A stretch of 64,000 nucleotides of DNA from Phoronis australis (GCA_002633005.1 NMRA01000165.1:285958-349957); one strand, 5' to 3'; shown: positions 23,019-36,368, numbered from the stretch's first letter. Notes: generated from the sequence alone by a model not told the origin. Numbers and translations are program-made.

Positions 23019-26000
23019 TCATTTAGGCATTACAATTCGTGGTAATTTCACTACTTTCTCTTGAGCTCCGTTTTTCTTAGTGACGTCATAACCCGTTTGC
23101 TTTTGCATCAGTTTCGCTTCGTCTTCAGTCCACGTCCAAGTTCGATCGCCGTTACTGTTGTGACGAAGGGTGGCAGGAAGTAAACCGGCCGCTCCACTTT
23201 CGATTTGTTTTCTTATCTCCGGCAAGGAGTAATAGCAACTCAACTTTTGAGAGGAGGCGAGCAGTTCTGAAAGAGAACAGAAAGAAGTTTACGTAATTCG
23301 TGCATAATTATTCGAGTGCAAACGTGATGACGGTAGAGACAAAAGGCATAGTTGGTTCTGTTTTTTTTTTGAAACTCGAGTTGGTGGTAAGGATGTTTAG
23401 TTGCTAACCTTTTCAAAAAAGAATCTACCTGAGACGAGATAACTGATACGAATGTTTTGTACTCGCCCCCTTGAAAAGTCATGGCGTTTCAAACCTTGCT
23501 TACGTGCCTTATTTCAGTTTTGAAAAAACAGAAACACGAGACCTTGACTGAAATGTATGCGGGCAGGCTTTTTGTCGGTGAGCGCAGGTCTCAAAATCGG
23601 TCGGGTAGAAACCAGACACATGCTTTTTTGGCCATAGTCGAAAGGCTCGTAATGATAGACCTGAAGTTCATACTATCACTTTCTGTCCCAATCGATGTTA
23701 ATGCAATACTAGAAAGCGTTACTTGACCGATTTGAGCTCTTCATACCTTTATCGTACGGGTTGTAGGGCCCTAGTCGTTGGATCTCCTTTGTAATACTTT
23801 TGGCGCGACGTTTCGACACTCCTTTTCTGGGCATGGCTGTGTACTCAGTGGGATGGCTGTATTTCTCCGATTCCGTATACCTCGCTTTGAATTTATAGTT
23901 TTCATAGAACTCTTCCTCACATTTGTCCAACTTCAGTTGTAGATTAAACAACAGATTCATGCTTGCTAACCTCGTCTGTTCGTCGTCAAGGATTGTTCTG
24001 TTTAATCTTTTCCGCTTTGCACTGTTTGGCGGAACACGTAATGCAGGAGGACTCGTCGTCTCGTTACGTATTGAAATCTCTTTGGCAAGTTTCCTTAACT
24101 TCTCTTTATATCGTTTTCTCTCCTCTTTGTCGTGTTTCTCTTTGCTGTTGAACCTAGTAGCAAGTTTTTTCATTGTTAGAATCTGCCCTATATTCTCTGT
24201 TGCATTCACCGATCCTCTAACCGTAGCTGGTCTGTGCTCATCAGGGTTATAACTGTTACAAGAGAATATCTCTGACATGGCCGATATGTTTGTGATGCAA
24301 GTTGGTTTGGTTGTATCCGTCTTGCCATCTTCTAGAGTTTGACATGAATCGTGCTTTTGGTGTGGCACACCATTTGTCCTGTTCTTGTCGGCAGTTCCCT
24401 GAAGGTACGAGACTAAGCCTCGTGACACGAAAGCGCTGCCATCCAAACGAATTTCACTTTCTTTAATTGGTTTAAGCTTCGGCAACTGATGTTTCATAGA
24501 ATGCCTAAGTTTTAGCAGACTGTCCTTGTAGTTGGGTTTATGTTCACCCCTGAAGTCTTGCTGACCGTCAATAGTTTTTATAGAAGGAAAACTTACGTTC
24601 TTTCTAGCGAGTTGACGACTCCACTGCACGTCACGCGGCTCAGCGTATGAATATTCACGATACATCTGCGCCCTTCTTTTTCCCGTTTCGTCCCACCCTC
24701 CCTGAACCTTATTCACGATTTCTCTCCGTTTACCATTTTTGTCAATTTCCGTCCGAGATGTTGTGATTGTCACTTTACCAGACCAGGTTTGGACGTTTTG
24801 TGAAACTCCAATTTCCATTTCAAGTCCTGAGTCATCATCCTTTGATGAGCGACCACTTAACTGTTCGTCATCCTCTCCATCCTCTTCACCGGAGTAGTAA
24901 TGCATACTATCGGCGCTCGGTATTTCCACAACCGGCGGCTGAAGTGAAGGACTATTTCTAAACTGTTCGAATATCTTACTTGAGCTGCCTAGTATTCGAA
25001 GGTCTAAACTTTTGTATGGAAGTGATTTAAAAGCATCTCGTTTCTCAAACTTACGGAGAAGTAAATGGTAACAGGCACTTGCTTGATCCACGCCATTTTG
25101 TTTCACAGATTCCCTTACTTCCTTTTCGTTGAACTTGAATTGTTTCGCCATGTAAGTGATCACGCTTTCGTTGATGTTATTCGCAGGTAATGTCGGCTTA
25201 TCGTTCCACGTAGTTGAAGAAGAGCTCTTCCCAGCTGTGACCCAGCTGTGGCGTATAAGTTTGCTCATATTAATGCGCTTGTCTTCATTGTGCTCTATCA
25301 GCTGACGTAACAGATCTTGGCAATCTAAAAGAATTGATGGTAGTGTTTTACACGACTGAGAGATTGCCACTACTGAAAGTTGATGGAATTTTCGTGTCAT
25401 GGGTAGTTTCTGTCCAACTGACCTCGTTAACTTAGTGTTGTCTATACCGACAAGCCAGGACAAAATCCATTGATAGAATTCTGTGGACACGTCATTCTGA
25501 AATTATCTAAGGCTTAAATCGGAAATTTCGCCTTGCTCTTTAAACAACTGTTTGAGAAAACTATCGAGTTTGAATTCGATGCAGCAAAGTAGGCTTATAC
25601 TTCAACTTACAAGTTGCACAGATAGTTTAAACTTTGGTGCTCTAACGATTACCCGGTAAAAATCGTATTCAGGGATAGCGAAGGTGGAGCGCAAAACTTT
25701 AGCCTTAAGTCAGGTTCCTTGAAACAACTCCTAATTGTTTTAGTTGAGTTAGGGTTGACTTTGGTGTAATTCCTATTGCTGACCTTTTGATAAAGATGGC
25801 GCCGGCTGGTAGCAGTTGGATGCAAACCAACAGGGATCCGACTCTTCGTTGAATGGCAGATATCCAGTCAGCATGAGGTTCAGGTTGACGCCTCTATCAA
25901 GAACAAAGTATCCAATGTCAAAGCAGAAAGATTTTGGCAATCGATAAATCAGTTACTTTTTGATTGAATTTTAGAGGGTTGGTTTATTTTGGAAACATTT

Positions 26001-29000
26001 TGTCGCTGAATTGCTGACAACTGGGTCTTTATTTGGAAAAAGTTTGGCAATCTACCAGGCCCTAATGTCTATAGTATTTTGGCGGTTTGACAAACCATCC
26101 TCTGATCAACACTCAGGCGTATTTGGCCTTTCGTGAGACATGAACTCCTCTAAATACTGTCATTAACATAATTTTAATTATAGTTCCAGTCACGCAGATA
26201 AAATTGTCTTCGAACTCGTGGTATGTGTAAATAAATTATCACTGATTCTGTATTTATGCAGAGTTACATGATGTTAGGCCTTCAATTTCTAAATCCCTTG
26301 CTTAGTTGGCTAGATGCGCGCGCAACCGTGTTGTCTGAACTTTCATGCCTCCTGTAACTATATTACTCACAGACTCCACACGTCTCCCTTGGTACTGTAC
26401 ACGTTGTTGCTGGTATGTAACAGTTCAGGGGCGATGAATTGGCTGAAGTCCCAACGTTCGTGATCTGAATGGGAGTATGTTAAAAGTTGGTGGCGGTCGC
26501 ATCGAAATCCTACAAAAGTTAATATAGAGTGCACTTGCAGTAAACTTTGACAATCGCCTTTTTACTTTGGAGAGATACAGACGAATGGTTAGGCCTACTT
26601 TTGTTGCACTGTCATGCCCACATGAATTGGGTATCACGTGGACGTTTTGAACGTTGATTATAATCATGGTGATAAGATTTAATGACACACGATTTAGGAA
26701 AAGGAACTATACTCGGATGTGCGCCTGTAGGTCCGTGACGTAAGAATTGCTCCGTGTCGACTCCAGCAAAACACTCACTGAAAATAATACATTGTGTTCA
26801 CATGTTAAATGAGATATTGAAACTGTGTTACGTAAGCGGTTAGAACTTTGATCAGGCCAATAGCCGGTTTAATAACGACGACTTTGAGGGCGCTCTGAAT
26901 TTGTTCCCACCGGCAATCTCCACTGCGCTAAAACCACCGACTGGGACAAAATGAAGTGAAGTCAAAGTGCAACAGTTTCAAGGTAGACAATTTTGCTCTT
27001 TCACGGCCCACACGGGTGTTCTCATTTCTTATTTCACATTAATACGAGCTGTAGTTCTTTTTCACCAATCTTAATTCAGTTCTTACGGGCTTAATTCTTT
27101 CTCATTGAACTCTTCTCGTTTCGCAAGGGACAGGAGTTACACGTGCTTGGCAATATGTAACACGTTCTTGGTGCAATGTATCAAATCGGTCCAAAACTGG
27201 GAACATGTGGTTAATGAGAAAAGAATTGTATTCGTAAAGACAGAAGTGCTAAATGTGAGAAAAGAATTGCAGTTCGTGAGAAAATAAATCGTATTAATGA
27301 GAAAGAACGCTGTTAATGAGAACGCCCTTGCGGAGCTGACTGTCTATCCTGAACGCGAACTAGCACAAACATGATTTAAATGCTAGTTTTGCTTGATAGT
27401 GCGCACATCGATTTTCAAAACTTTACAGCTTAGTAACTTACCCGTCAGTTTCACTTGGCCCTCTGAGTTGAACAGTATGTTGTCAGGTGTTATTCGTCTG
27501 TGGAGGAAGTCAGTGGATAAGTGTTTAATCAACGATTAGTTTACAGATAAGGTAGCCAAGCAAATACTTTTAAATCAAAACATAATTAAAAACTCAACTC
27601 GAAAATAAACATGTCTCAACGGACTACGAGGCAGACAGATTATCTTCTGGATACAAAACTTATTTGAGAATCAAAAAAGGATTTCGCCGCCGCGGCCCAA
27701 TGGGAAGAAAATGTGTGATGATGAATGAATCTTGACCGTCAATCTAGCTGCATATTAATTAGTGGGAGTTAGTAACAATACTAAATACAGAAATTCTATT
27801 TATGTCTAAGCTATTTCTATTAGTTTCATTATAGGACTGAACTGACGTAACGGCATGCGTGTTAGTAATAAACGTGTAGATTTTCTTATGTGGCTGTAAT
27901 GGGTTTTCAGTCAACTCGGAAATAGTGTTAGCTGCAGAAACAAAAACACCTTTGATTAGCAATTGCCGTGTTATGAGAGTTACTATATTTTTGTTAGCGT
28001 TAAAATAATTAACTTCGTTTGCTGACGAAACAACGACTTGAAGCAAACTGAAGCGACCAAAAACATCACGCGTAGTGACCAGTCCTACAACGTGGCCACT
28101 GTAAACAGGAAATAATTCTTGTCTTTGTAGACTCGTACTCGTAAGTATCCCCGTCATAAGTCACACCTACATACAACCGGTGTCCACTGAAACTCTCACC
28201 TGTGCACGACACCTCGTCGGTGAAGGTATTCTATGGCTGAGACCAACTGGCGAAATATATGTCCCGCTTCTCGTTCATCAAAGCCAGATCTAAAACAACA
28301 AGTAGTTAAGAAGTGTTAATAGTGAATACCCCCAACATCGTTAGCCAAACGAAAGTAAAGAAAATAGCAGACCAAATACATTGTACACATGATATCAGAT
28401 AGTTACGGAACCCTCACTGCGCTGTGTGTAACATGAGTTATCCTATTACAGTTCTTTAGCTATTGAACTCAGGGTAAGTCAATTACAGGGACATTTCGCT
28501 GCTGTTTAGCTGTCAATGCTGAATTCTTAATCGAAGCGCTTTGTTGTTAAAAACAATGTTACACTCATCCGAAATTTATGTTGTTGCCGAATGAGCCGGC
28601 AACTGGTCGCATGGCAATGCATACATTCGCCATTTTAGAATTCGCAATTTTAGTGTTGGCCAACCCTTTTTTGTTGGCAACGAAAATAGATTCCTATCAC
28701 GGTAAGGAATATCACGAGACGGATTTTACGAGAGTAAAAGGGATAATTCGATTTTCGTTTTAGCTAAACAGAGCGAAATGTAGCTTTAACTCTTCGAAAA
28801 AAAAATCAGACTGTAACTGAAGCTCAAAAGTTTGGAACAAGTTTGAAAACTGCTAGGTTACTAAATCAGTAAATGCGACTTAAGCTTTGGTCAAGTTAAT
28901 CGAATCGCAGACTCCGTTTTCTGATGGAAGTCTTAGAGTAAAATGAAATAAAATGCTTTTTAATTAGTGGAAGGTACTGTTGATGCCAGTGTCAGGCGAA

Positions 29001-32000
29001 ATTGTCAAAATAGGGTTAATTTTATTGTTATTTTAAATAGCGAATTGACTGCAACTAATTATAATTTCATGAGTCTTCTCATTTACAGTTTTACTACATG
29101 GCATCCATGAAGCACAAAATACACGTCACGTAATATGGTGACGCAGAAAGTTTTTAAAAGGGAAATAAACTGATGGCCTTCTTTTAAAAACAACATTTTG
29201 ATCGAGGCCACTCACCTTGGTGAACACGGTCTCGTCTTTTCCCTCCCTCGGATTAGAAATGAATTTCTGACGAGCCGTACTTGCTTTAGACTTGATGAAT
29301 GAGTTGGTTTATGATGGCGGTAATTTGGTGCGCCATGATGGTCTCGTTCCCTAACTGGTCGGTATAGTTTTTAAAAAGCCCAGAAATGACTTCTGATCTT
29401 GATTAGAATTGAAAGCAGTTGCAACTGCGAACAACCTTCCGATACACTAGTGCTACGACAATTTATGAAGTGTGGGCTTGTTAACCTACTTGAGACCAAC
29501 TAAGCTTTGGTTCGTGTATTTGATTTTTTAGAAGATACGACTCTGGTTCACAGGTGAATGCAGCCTAAGATTAGCTAAACATTGTTGGATCAAGGATGTC
29601 GCAACGGGGGTCCAACCCGGTTCAGATGTGAAGTTATATATTTGCCTAAACACGAGATGCCAGTTGTCTTTTTTCTTGGTCGTGCTCGGGAGCCGGGACC
29701 CCTGTCCCCTCTAATGATCGCAGTCAAAAGCACGCGTGTACCTGAATATCAAGCATTCGGTTAACGCTCCCTTGTCGGCGATTTCCATCACCATATAGTA
29801 GTTGTTGGATGTCTCCAGGACCTCATAGAGCTTAATGACGTTTGGGTGGTGTAGGTTTCGGAGGATTGTCGATTCCTTTCTCAGGCTATGCTGGAAATGG
29901 TTGTCGTGACGCACTTGTTTTTCCTTCTTACACACAACTTTAACCGCGACCTGAAAGTGAGATGTTAACGTAGATCAATTAATTAATTTGAATTTTGATT
30001 AAACTTCTGCGTAATTGATTGAACTAGGCGACAATGTCCGATAATTTCCGGACAAGACACCAGTGGGAATAACGTATACGTGCGGACCCGATCGTGCCAG
30101 ACAGAGGAAGTTCTTGGGTTGAGCCAGTAGGGTGTCAGAGAGGCTGTATAGTTGAACGTGAGGAATGCCTCCCTGAATAGACACGGTAGGCTAGTGTTGC
30201 CTGACTTACAGCCATGGCCTTGGAGTTCCTGTGGTCTTGAATCATCGGGCAGAGGACTGACGCAATTTTCTCTGGAATTGGTCAGTTACCAATACCCGGT
30301 AGGAGCCAGGTGGCTCCTCAATGAAGTCAGGAGAAATATTGTAGTGAGTGGTTTAATTTACGATAATTTGCCAATAAAACTTGTTAGCACTGACGTGAAA
30401 CATTTCTGTTTCTACATCAACATTTAGACTGCAGTTCATGCAACTGATAGGCCTACAGACGATATTGAAATGAACTGTTGAAATACTGCATTGTTTTGCA
30501 CTGACATTCCGTTTTGAACGGTAGTGAGTGATTAATGCTCTCAGATTTTGTCCAGTGCTCCGAGTTTTTTTATTGTCATGTGGATTAGATAGAAAACAAC
30601 ACTTTAGGTGATACATCAATTATTGGTTATGAAAACACAAGACATGTGCTTGCGTTAGCTTCAAAGTGAAATCTCAATAGAATACAGCGTGAAGAAGCAC
30701 GCTTGAAAGACGACACGAGAATGCCTTCTTCTTCCCTTTGGGATTTCTGTTTGTGTCGCGTTTCTTTGGACTCGACAAACCAATGCAGCACATGTTTGTT
30801 ACTAATCGGTCGCTAACTGAACACAAGGCCCTCATATCCGCCCGTGATTTCCTCGTTTGATCAGCTCTAACGTAACGTGAATGAGTGACAGTGGTCGATC
30901 TCTGAGCCTGAACCTGGGCCGGAATAGCCAACAGCTGATTAATAATTCATAGAAATGTACGTATTGCCCCTAATGGAAGGTATCATTTGAAACAGAGTCT
31001 TGTCTCAACTGCAGTTTTTCAATGACTGTGTTTGTTTTGAATAAAAATGCATATCAAAAATTTAATGTATGTGTTTCTTAGAATTTGAATTACTTGAGTT
31101 CATGTCTTCACCCATTTTATTTTGACGTATCACTCATCGTTTGTTTCGAATGTTAGATAAACGAATCACGTTTGTTAAAATTTGAGAATCAAACCGAATA
31201 AGGAATTGTAACTTCTCAAATATTTTTAATCGCCCTTGCAATGTTTATTTAACAACGGATCGGCATGTGACGTTTTTGTGATAACAACAAAATCATTTTT
31301 ATCTTAATAATTTAACGACCACTAATGAGTTCGAGGAGATTTAGCCGGACAAGTAGTGTGTTAAAAGGATTATTCTAAATTATGCCGCCGGATTACTTAA
31401 ATCTTGCCCTTATATGATTAGCGTGACTAACGTATCAATCGACGCCTGTGGGTGAATAATGCTCATTCTCTCCTCTCAAACCGTAGGATCCAGTTTGTGA
31501 CACGGTGAGAAAGTAATTTTAAACTGTTTCTCTCAGTTAGATGCCAAAAGAACACAAAATGAATTAAGCCACGGGACCTCATAAAATCGATCTCGTAATA
31601 TTCCTTACCGTGATGGAATTTTAATACCGTCACCAACAAGAACTTCAAAACCATCAAGAATTCGGGAAACCGCTTCAGAGTTTATTGGGAATGGCCAACC
31701 CTAAAACTGCGACATAGAAAATAGCGACTGTGCACATTGCCCGTGACTTGAGTTGCTAACTCATTCGGCAATAATTCAGCATTCCTAAACCCTAAAGCGC
31801 CTCGGTCAAGATTTGAACGGTGGCGCTAAACAGCGACAAAACCACCCTTCAACTGAAAAAAACAAAGCCAGAAAGACAAAATCAATTTAGACGAACAACT
31901 CATCGGAAAAGAGTTGAATATCCTTTTAAATTATGCATTAACAAAAAACTTAGCTATAATTCTTTTAGTAAATGACTTATCAAATGTAGGTACTGGCGTA

Positions 32001-32182
32001 TGAATACTTGGTATTCGGTCGTGTAACACGTTACCAACCTTCTCTCCCGTCAGCAACTGTGTAGCGTGGAACACCTGCGACATCTTGCCCTCTCCCAGCA
32101 TGTGGCCCAATAGGTAACCACCCACCTTCTTCTGAAGTCCTTGGAAGTTGGCCTGCGCCTCATTCAACTCATTGCTTCCCAT
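23019..32182 (-). CDS. HUNK-like: HUNK-like AMPK-related kinase homologue, predicted pseudokinase (8 exons)
   Basis: Exons in coding order: 32182-32039, 29950-29742, 28289-28200, 27497-27442, 26464-26371, 25893-25784, 25480-23747, 23266-23019. All are GT-AG, phases agree, giving 894 codons plus TGA. The kinase fold runs from residue 21 to about 316: glycine loop G30-E-G32, VAVK with Lys52, C-helix Glu74, APE at 178-180, DVWSLG at 194-199, subdomain XI Arg303. YLLGHMLGEG, LTGEKVAVKV and SLGVN-LMLTG-LPF point to HUNK among AMPK-related kinases. The catalytic loop reads HRRITPDN, so the Asp and Lys of HRDxKxxN are Arg149 and Thr151. DFG is DHE (167-169), only 11 residues before APE. A UBA-like helical domain follows (about 337-378), then a long disordered tail with an acidic patch and a KEKHDKEERKRYKEKL coil. 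It is likely a cytosolic scaffold or regulator rather than an enzyme. Nucleotide binding is not excluded. Confidence 0.87.
27014..27327. mobile_element. MITE-like element in kinase intron 4 (about 314 bp)
   Basis: Left end GGGTGTTCTCATT, right end the inverse of GGGCGTTCTCATT. Many sub-terminal copies of (T)TCTCATT/AATGAGAA(A)GAA lie in both orientations, including a shared CATTAATACGA block on both arms. No coding capacity. Confidence 0.65.
28580..28790 (+). repeat. Dispersed repeat family 2, copy 1
   Basis: Shares TTGCCGAATGAG, GTGTTGGCCA/GGGTTGGCCA, TCACGGTAAGGAATAT and ACGAGA-CGATTTTA blocks, in the same order, with the reverse complement of 31510-31790. Short frames in both copies encode a similar HGKEY(H/Y)E peptide but have no common start or stop. 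Confidence 0.7.
31510..31790 (-). repeat. Dispersed repeat family 2, copy 2 (inverted)
   Basis: Opposite-strand relative of 28580-28790 in intron 1 of the kinase-like gene. A third, more diverged relative of its outer part lies around 32725-32880 (AATAGCGCACTGT, GTGACTTGCGTTGCCGG). No transposase frame is visible. Confidence 0.7.
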
Positions 32183-33014
32183 TGTCTCCGTGAATCAGTT
32201 AAGTACCGAGTTTCGTAAGGAAGATGTAAATGTAACTGTATTTCTCATCTTGCTCCGAGCAGTGACAGTACGTACATGTAAAGACGTTGTTAATGAAGTC
32301 TTCACTGGATTTACTTATCTTTTCACTGGGCTTAATCGTATCAACCAAATCTCTGGAGGTCGCCTTGGCAACGTTTGGCGCTGCTATGATCAACTGAGGC
32401 TATATGGGGTGAATCAAAACCCGAGAGCGTTTAATACAAACGCTTGAACAAAAATGAACGTGTAACTATGGAAAAATAATTTAGTGTAATAATCGATTCC
32501 AATTTATATTCTCGGAATTCATAGTTTGTACTTGTCTTAGAGACCATTCAAAGATACACACTGTCTCTTCATTTTTTCAAATATACGCATTTAGACATTT
32601 GTTGTTTACCAATGCTAACCTTTTTAATATAAAGGCAAATAAGTAGGCCTATTTGACCGAGTAGAACGGTTTGTTGGAGGTTTTACTTTACTTTTTTAAC
32701 AAATAGTCTGAGACGTTGTGAAATCGAAAATAGCGCACTGTACTCGTTGCGTGTGACTTGCGTTGCCGGCTGATTTGGTAACAATACAAGATCCTATGAG
32801 CGTGGTAACATCAAAGCGCTTCTGTTTGTAATTCAATTATTGACAACTGAACAGCGGGAAAATGCCCATTTTTCGGTGGCTATAAGCCCGCATTCCATCA
32901 AAAAAACTTTTCACTGAGTCCAGTTACCATTATGAAATTGGTCTCAAAATCTCTTTAATAAACCAAAGATGAATTTCAAGCTTCCAAAGAACTGGCAGTT
33001 AGTTGTTGTTTGAG
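32183..33014. other. 5' flank of the kinase-like gene
   Basis: No gene seen apart from the family-2 repeat fragment near 32725-32880. The interval between this start and the gene at 36369 is a divergent intergenic region of about 4 kb. It holds two inverted-repeat elements and no recognisable TATA or CpG-island promoter. Confidence 0.4.
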
Positions 33015-33170
33015 ACATGCCTCCCGTTTAGTAACGTTAGGACCTCGATAAAAAGCAAGTCTTCGCGAGATTAAGTGAGATATTACGATGTATTTCGAAT
33101 AAGAACACGTGACTTTGGCTAGAGTTTAGCTAGGTCCTAGCGTGTGTCCTAGCGCTTCTGAACACACGCC
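33015..33170. mobile_element. MITE-like TIR element, family 3, copy 1 (diverged)
   Basis: Inner blocks GTTAGGACCTCG-TAAAAAGCAAG, TTCGCGAGATTA-GTGAGAT, CACGTGACTTTG and TAGCTAGGTCCTAGCGTG match the copy at 51652-51808 in the same order. The left end has decayed. The right end reads AGCGCTTCTGAACACACGCC. Confidence 0.8.
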
Positions 33171-33983
33171 TGGCTCTCTACAAGTTGGCTTGTCATTCTA
33201 TATTAGCTGTCAATTCTTTGTTAAGGCAGAAATCATTTTTCATGGGAGCGTGGAAGTTGAGACTTTAAGTGCCATAGTTGTAAGTGGCCTTAGTCAAAAG
33301 TAATTCTCTTCTTGGACGGGACAAAGAGTTATTAGAGGTTTTAAGTAAGGCAGGGGCGAGTGTACCTTTTATTCTTTACTGCTTATAACCCTATACCCGG
33401 GATTCTGAACACTTTAATGTTCCTTTAGGGCAAGTCGTAAAAGGGTTGCAATGCGTTTCCCAAATGGCATTGTCGTGTTTTGTCGACTTTTCCAAGATGC
33501 TTAAAAACAGTGGACACCGAATTCGAAACGAAGCTCTTCACCGTGACGTCTTGCTCACCCTGTAGTCTTAACTACAACACGCGTGGGTATTTGCGTAAAT
33601 GGGGAGAACCCTGTAAGCACCACCAATTACGTGTTTAAGGTGACGATCATTGTTTAATTCAGTCTTACGGAATTGTAAGCTACCTGGCTCACGGCAATTG
33701 TGGGAAATAATTCATGTGTCAAAGATGAATTTTATGGTTTAGCCTCTATATGGCGGCAAATACAACTAAATCTGTGGGGCTCAGTTTTAGAATAGATGAC
33801 AGCTTGTTTTTTATGTAGCTGTCACATGGCAGACTTTATCACTGAAACTATTTTACACAGAAATAGTGAGCTAACTCTTTGAAAATAATTTAGTAGGTCT
33901 TATAATGTAATATCTATTGGCCACAAATTTTAACGCATTTGTAGGGCATACCCGTACAAGAAATATGAAGCACCAAAGAGTTC

Positions 33984-34375
33984 TTAAACGAGTACCATTT
34001 TGTACGTGCGTAGAAATGTGCTTTATCTACGCGTACTTTTGCTTATTTGCTTAATCTACATGTACCTTTAGTTCTTAAACGATCATCGTTCTGAAACAAT
34101 GTTAGCGGCGCCGTCATTCACGTGGTCACTTGATAAGAATCTGCAGCATTCTTCAAAAGTTGCCTTGCACCTATAGAAAGTGTTCCGCCATTTTAAGATT
34201 TAAGATCACAGGCGTGATTGGACTGTACGAATTGATTGAGAGTACGCGTTAATCAAGTAAAACTACGCGTTGATTAATCAAAAGAACGCGTTGATTAAAA
34301 GCAGAACGATGATCGTTTAAAATTAAAAGTACGCGTAGATTAAGCACACTTCTACACGTAGAAAGGTATTCGTTC
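33984..34375. mobile_element. Fold-back element with ACGCGT repeats (about 390 bp)
   Basis: The left arm (33984-34095) and inverted right arm (34300-34375) share ATGTGCTT-ATCTACGCGTAC and AAACGATCATCGTTCTG. The left arm carries an internal partial duplication. The loop contains three copies of an ACGCGTTGATTAA-type motif (34241-34297). Non-coding. Confidence 0.75.
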
Positions 34376-36368
34376 ATAATGAAATGACTTACAAATTGGT
34401 GACTCTAATGAGCCTAGTCCAGCAATAGCAAGTCATTAGAAAGTGGCCACATCTGTTGGCGAACGTGATGGATAAATCGATTTGAAAACATCCAAAATTG
34501 CGCTGTCTATTCGTATCCCACGTACTTCCTTCTTCCTTTAGCAATAAACTCCAATGAATGACAGACCACACAGTGCGCGCTCACTGTACTGCGGACCACA
34601 GGGAAAACAAACCCTTGTCATCATGCGTTATCCGTGCATCCCACTTGTATTTGGATTTTTACCCTATTTTTCAATTGTCATATTTAATTCCTTTATACTT
34701 AATTGAACTAGATAAAGAATCAAACAAAATATCGCAAAAATGGTGTCATGCAGTGTGGTGAAGAGTTGCGCTGAGCGTCTAACTGACGTGTTTAGTATTC
34801 GTTGATAACACCCAAATTTTGTTTATTTTACATTTGGTGGCTCATTTAACGTTCCTAAATCGGAATGTGCTATGCACCTGCTGTATCCCCACGATGTTAA
34901 TGTCCCTACAGGCCTGTTAACTGTCGTTGAGAAAAAAGCTTATTGCTGCGTAGTTATGGACATGGGATATTACTTTGATGATTAGGATATACGTCTTTTT
35001 ATGGTCAATAGTGGCTCGTGACTTCGTGAATTATTATCTATGGAGAGTGTCGTATGACTGATAACCGTTCAGTAGGGGTGCTTGAAACTGGTGGTAGCCC
35101 CACAGAAGTGGTATACCGGTCTAGCTGCTGCCGGGGGGGGGGGTGACTTTTCACGACCGGTTCCCTATTCAAGGATGGATTTTCTGATTAAATTTCGCTG
35201 AAAAGGGTTCACTTTGGCCGGGAATTCGAAATTCTACGAAGGTTCCTTTTTTGCACAAATCTGTAGAATAAGAATTTTTAAATTGAAACTTTTGTTGCAA
35301 TTGAGGGTGTCCTCCTTGACAACATAGCAAACTTTCTCTTGATGCGTTGGAAGTTCTTCTAAATGTTCAAGAATCCCTACCAAAGGATTTGGATTATGGA
35401 GTTAACTCCTCCAAAAGGTGGTGTTTCTGGAAAGGATCCAACGAAAGGGCGTTCAAATGGGTCACCATTTCAAGTCTTCTCTAAATCCTCCGATCTGCGC
35501 CCTCCGTCAAAAACATATTCGAGGACACCCTGGTATTAAATTGGTGAATTGTCATTATATGTGATCGCTGCGAAGTGTAACAACCTGCCCTTTAAAACAT
35601 CATTGTCAGTAACTATATGAAGGCAGGCAGTGCGTTTACGAAGATATCTAATATTCGAATACTGCATTCAGCGACGAGTCTTCCGCTTGCCCTTGGGCCC
35701 TCGTCCGTACGACAATAGAGTGCACTGACGCTGTTCAACTGACATAAACCGTGTTTACACAATGCAGCTCTGCTTTTATTCTCGTCATGTGCAAATAGAC
35801 TCAAGTTCCTGCCGTTTTATATTGGACGGGCTATTTGTGTCTTAGTTACAGTGCATCGCCGTGAAGATGGGACAGTAACACAGCGAAGGCATGTGGAGTA
35901 CTATTGATCGTGGACACTGTAAGTTTGTGCAACTGTTAGAAGTTTGTCGTTGAAGTTAACTGATGACAAGTCAGATTTAATGATATAAAAAGTAGTCACG
36001 TGACACAGCAGATAACAAATCCCTCCAGCTGGTACGACTAGGACCAATGTACCGTACTCCCTGAGGTATGACGAATCGTTGATTTACTGTTAGCATTCTT
36101 CCTGTGTTTCATAACTGGTGTTTTTTAGCTAAAGGTTATACCCGAAACGGCGGCTTACCATTGAATTATGCTTATCGGCTGTCCGGTCTGGTACAGCTGG
36201 GACTGAGTTGGTGTTCTAGGTATTACCGCACTGATAAAAAATTCCGCTCGCCATCTGGTGAAATTTATTTTTGTTCTGTTGTAGTTAGGTAGCCATTATG
36301 ATTCTCTGAAAACTGATCATCTATGGATTACTATCATGGATTAAACTACTTCGTTTTGATTTTAGGAG
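34376..36368. other. Intergenic region upstream of the 248-residue gene
   Basis: No supported coding frame. A C/G homopolymer tract lies near 35132-35143. An acceptor-like TTTTGATTTTAG ends at 36366 immediately before the next start codon, so an upstream non-coding exon probably lies here. Confidence 0.35.

Noticed and set aside
23240-23482. 80-residue minus-strand frame between the last two kinase exons
   Set aside because: Falls in the intron defined by a good donor at 23746 and acceptor before 23266, which join in phase. The frame shows no domain.
27759-28157. 132-residue minus-strand frame in a kinase intron
   Set aside because: No recognisable domain, AT-biased composition and no splice or polyadenylation context. 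It is consistent with chance in an intron.
28578-31657. Similar HGKEY-containing peptides from two loci as a possible gene pair
   Set aside because: The similarity is explained by a dispersed nucleotide repeat in opposite orientations. Starts, stops and lengths do not correspond.
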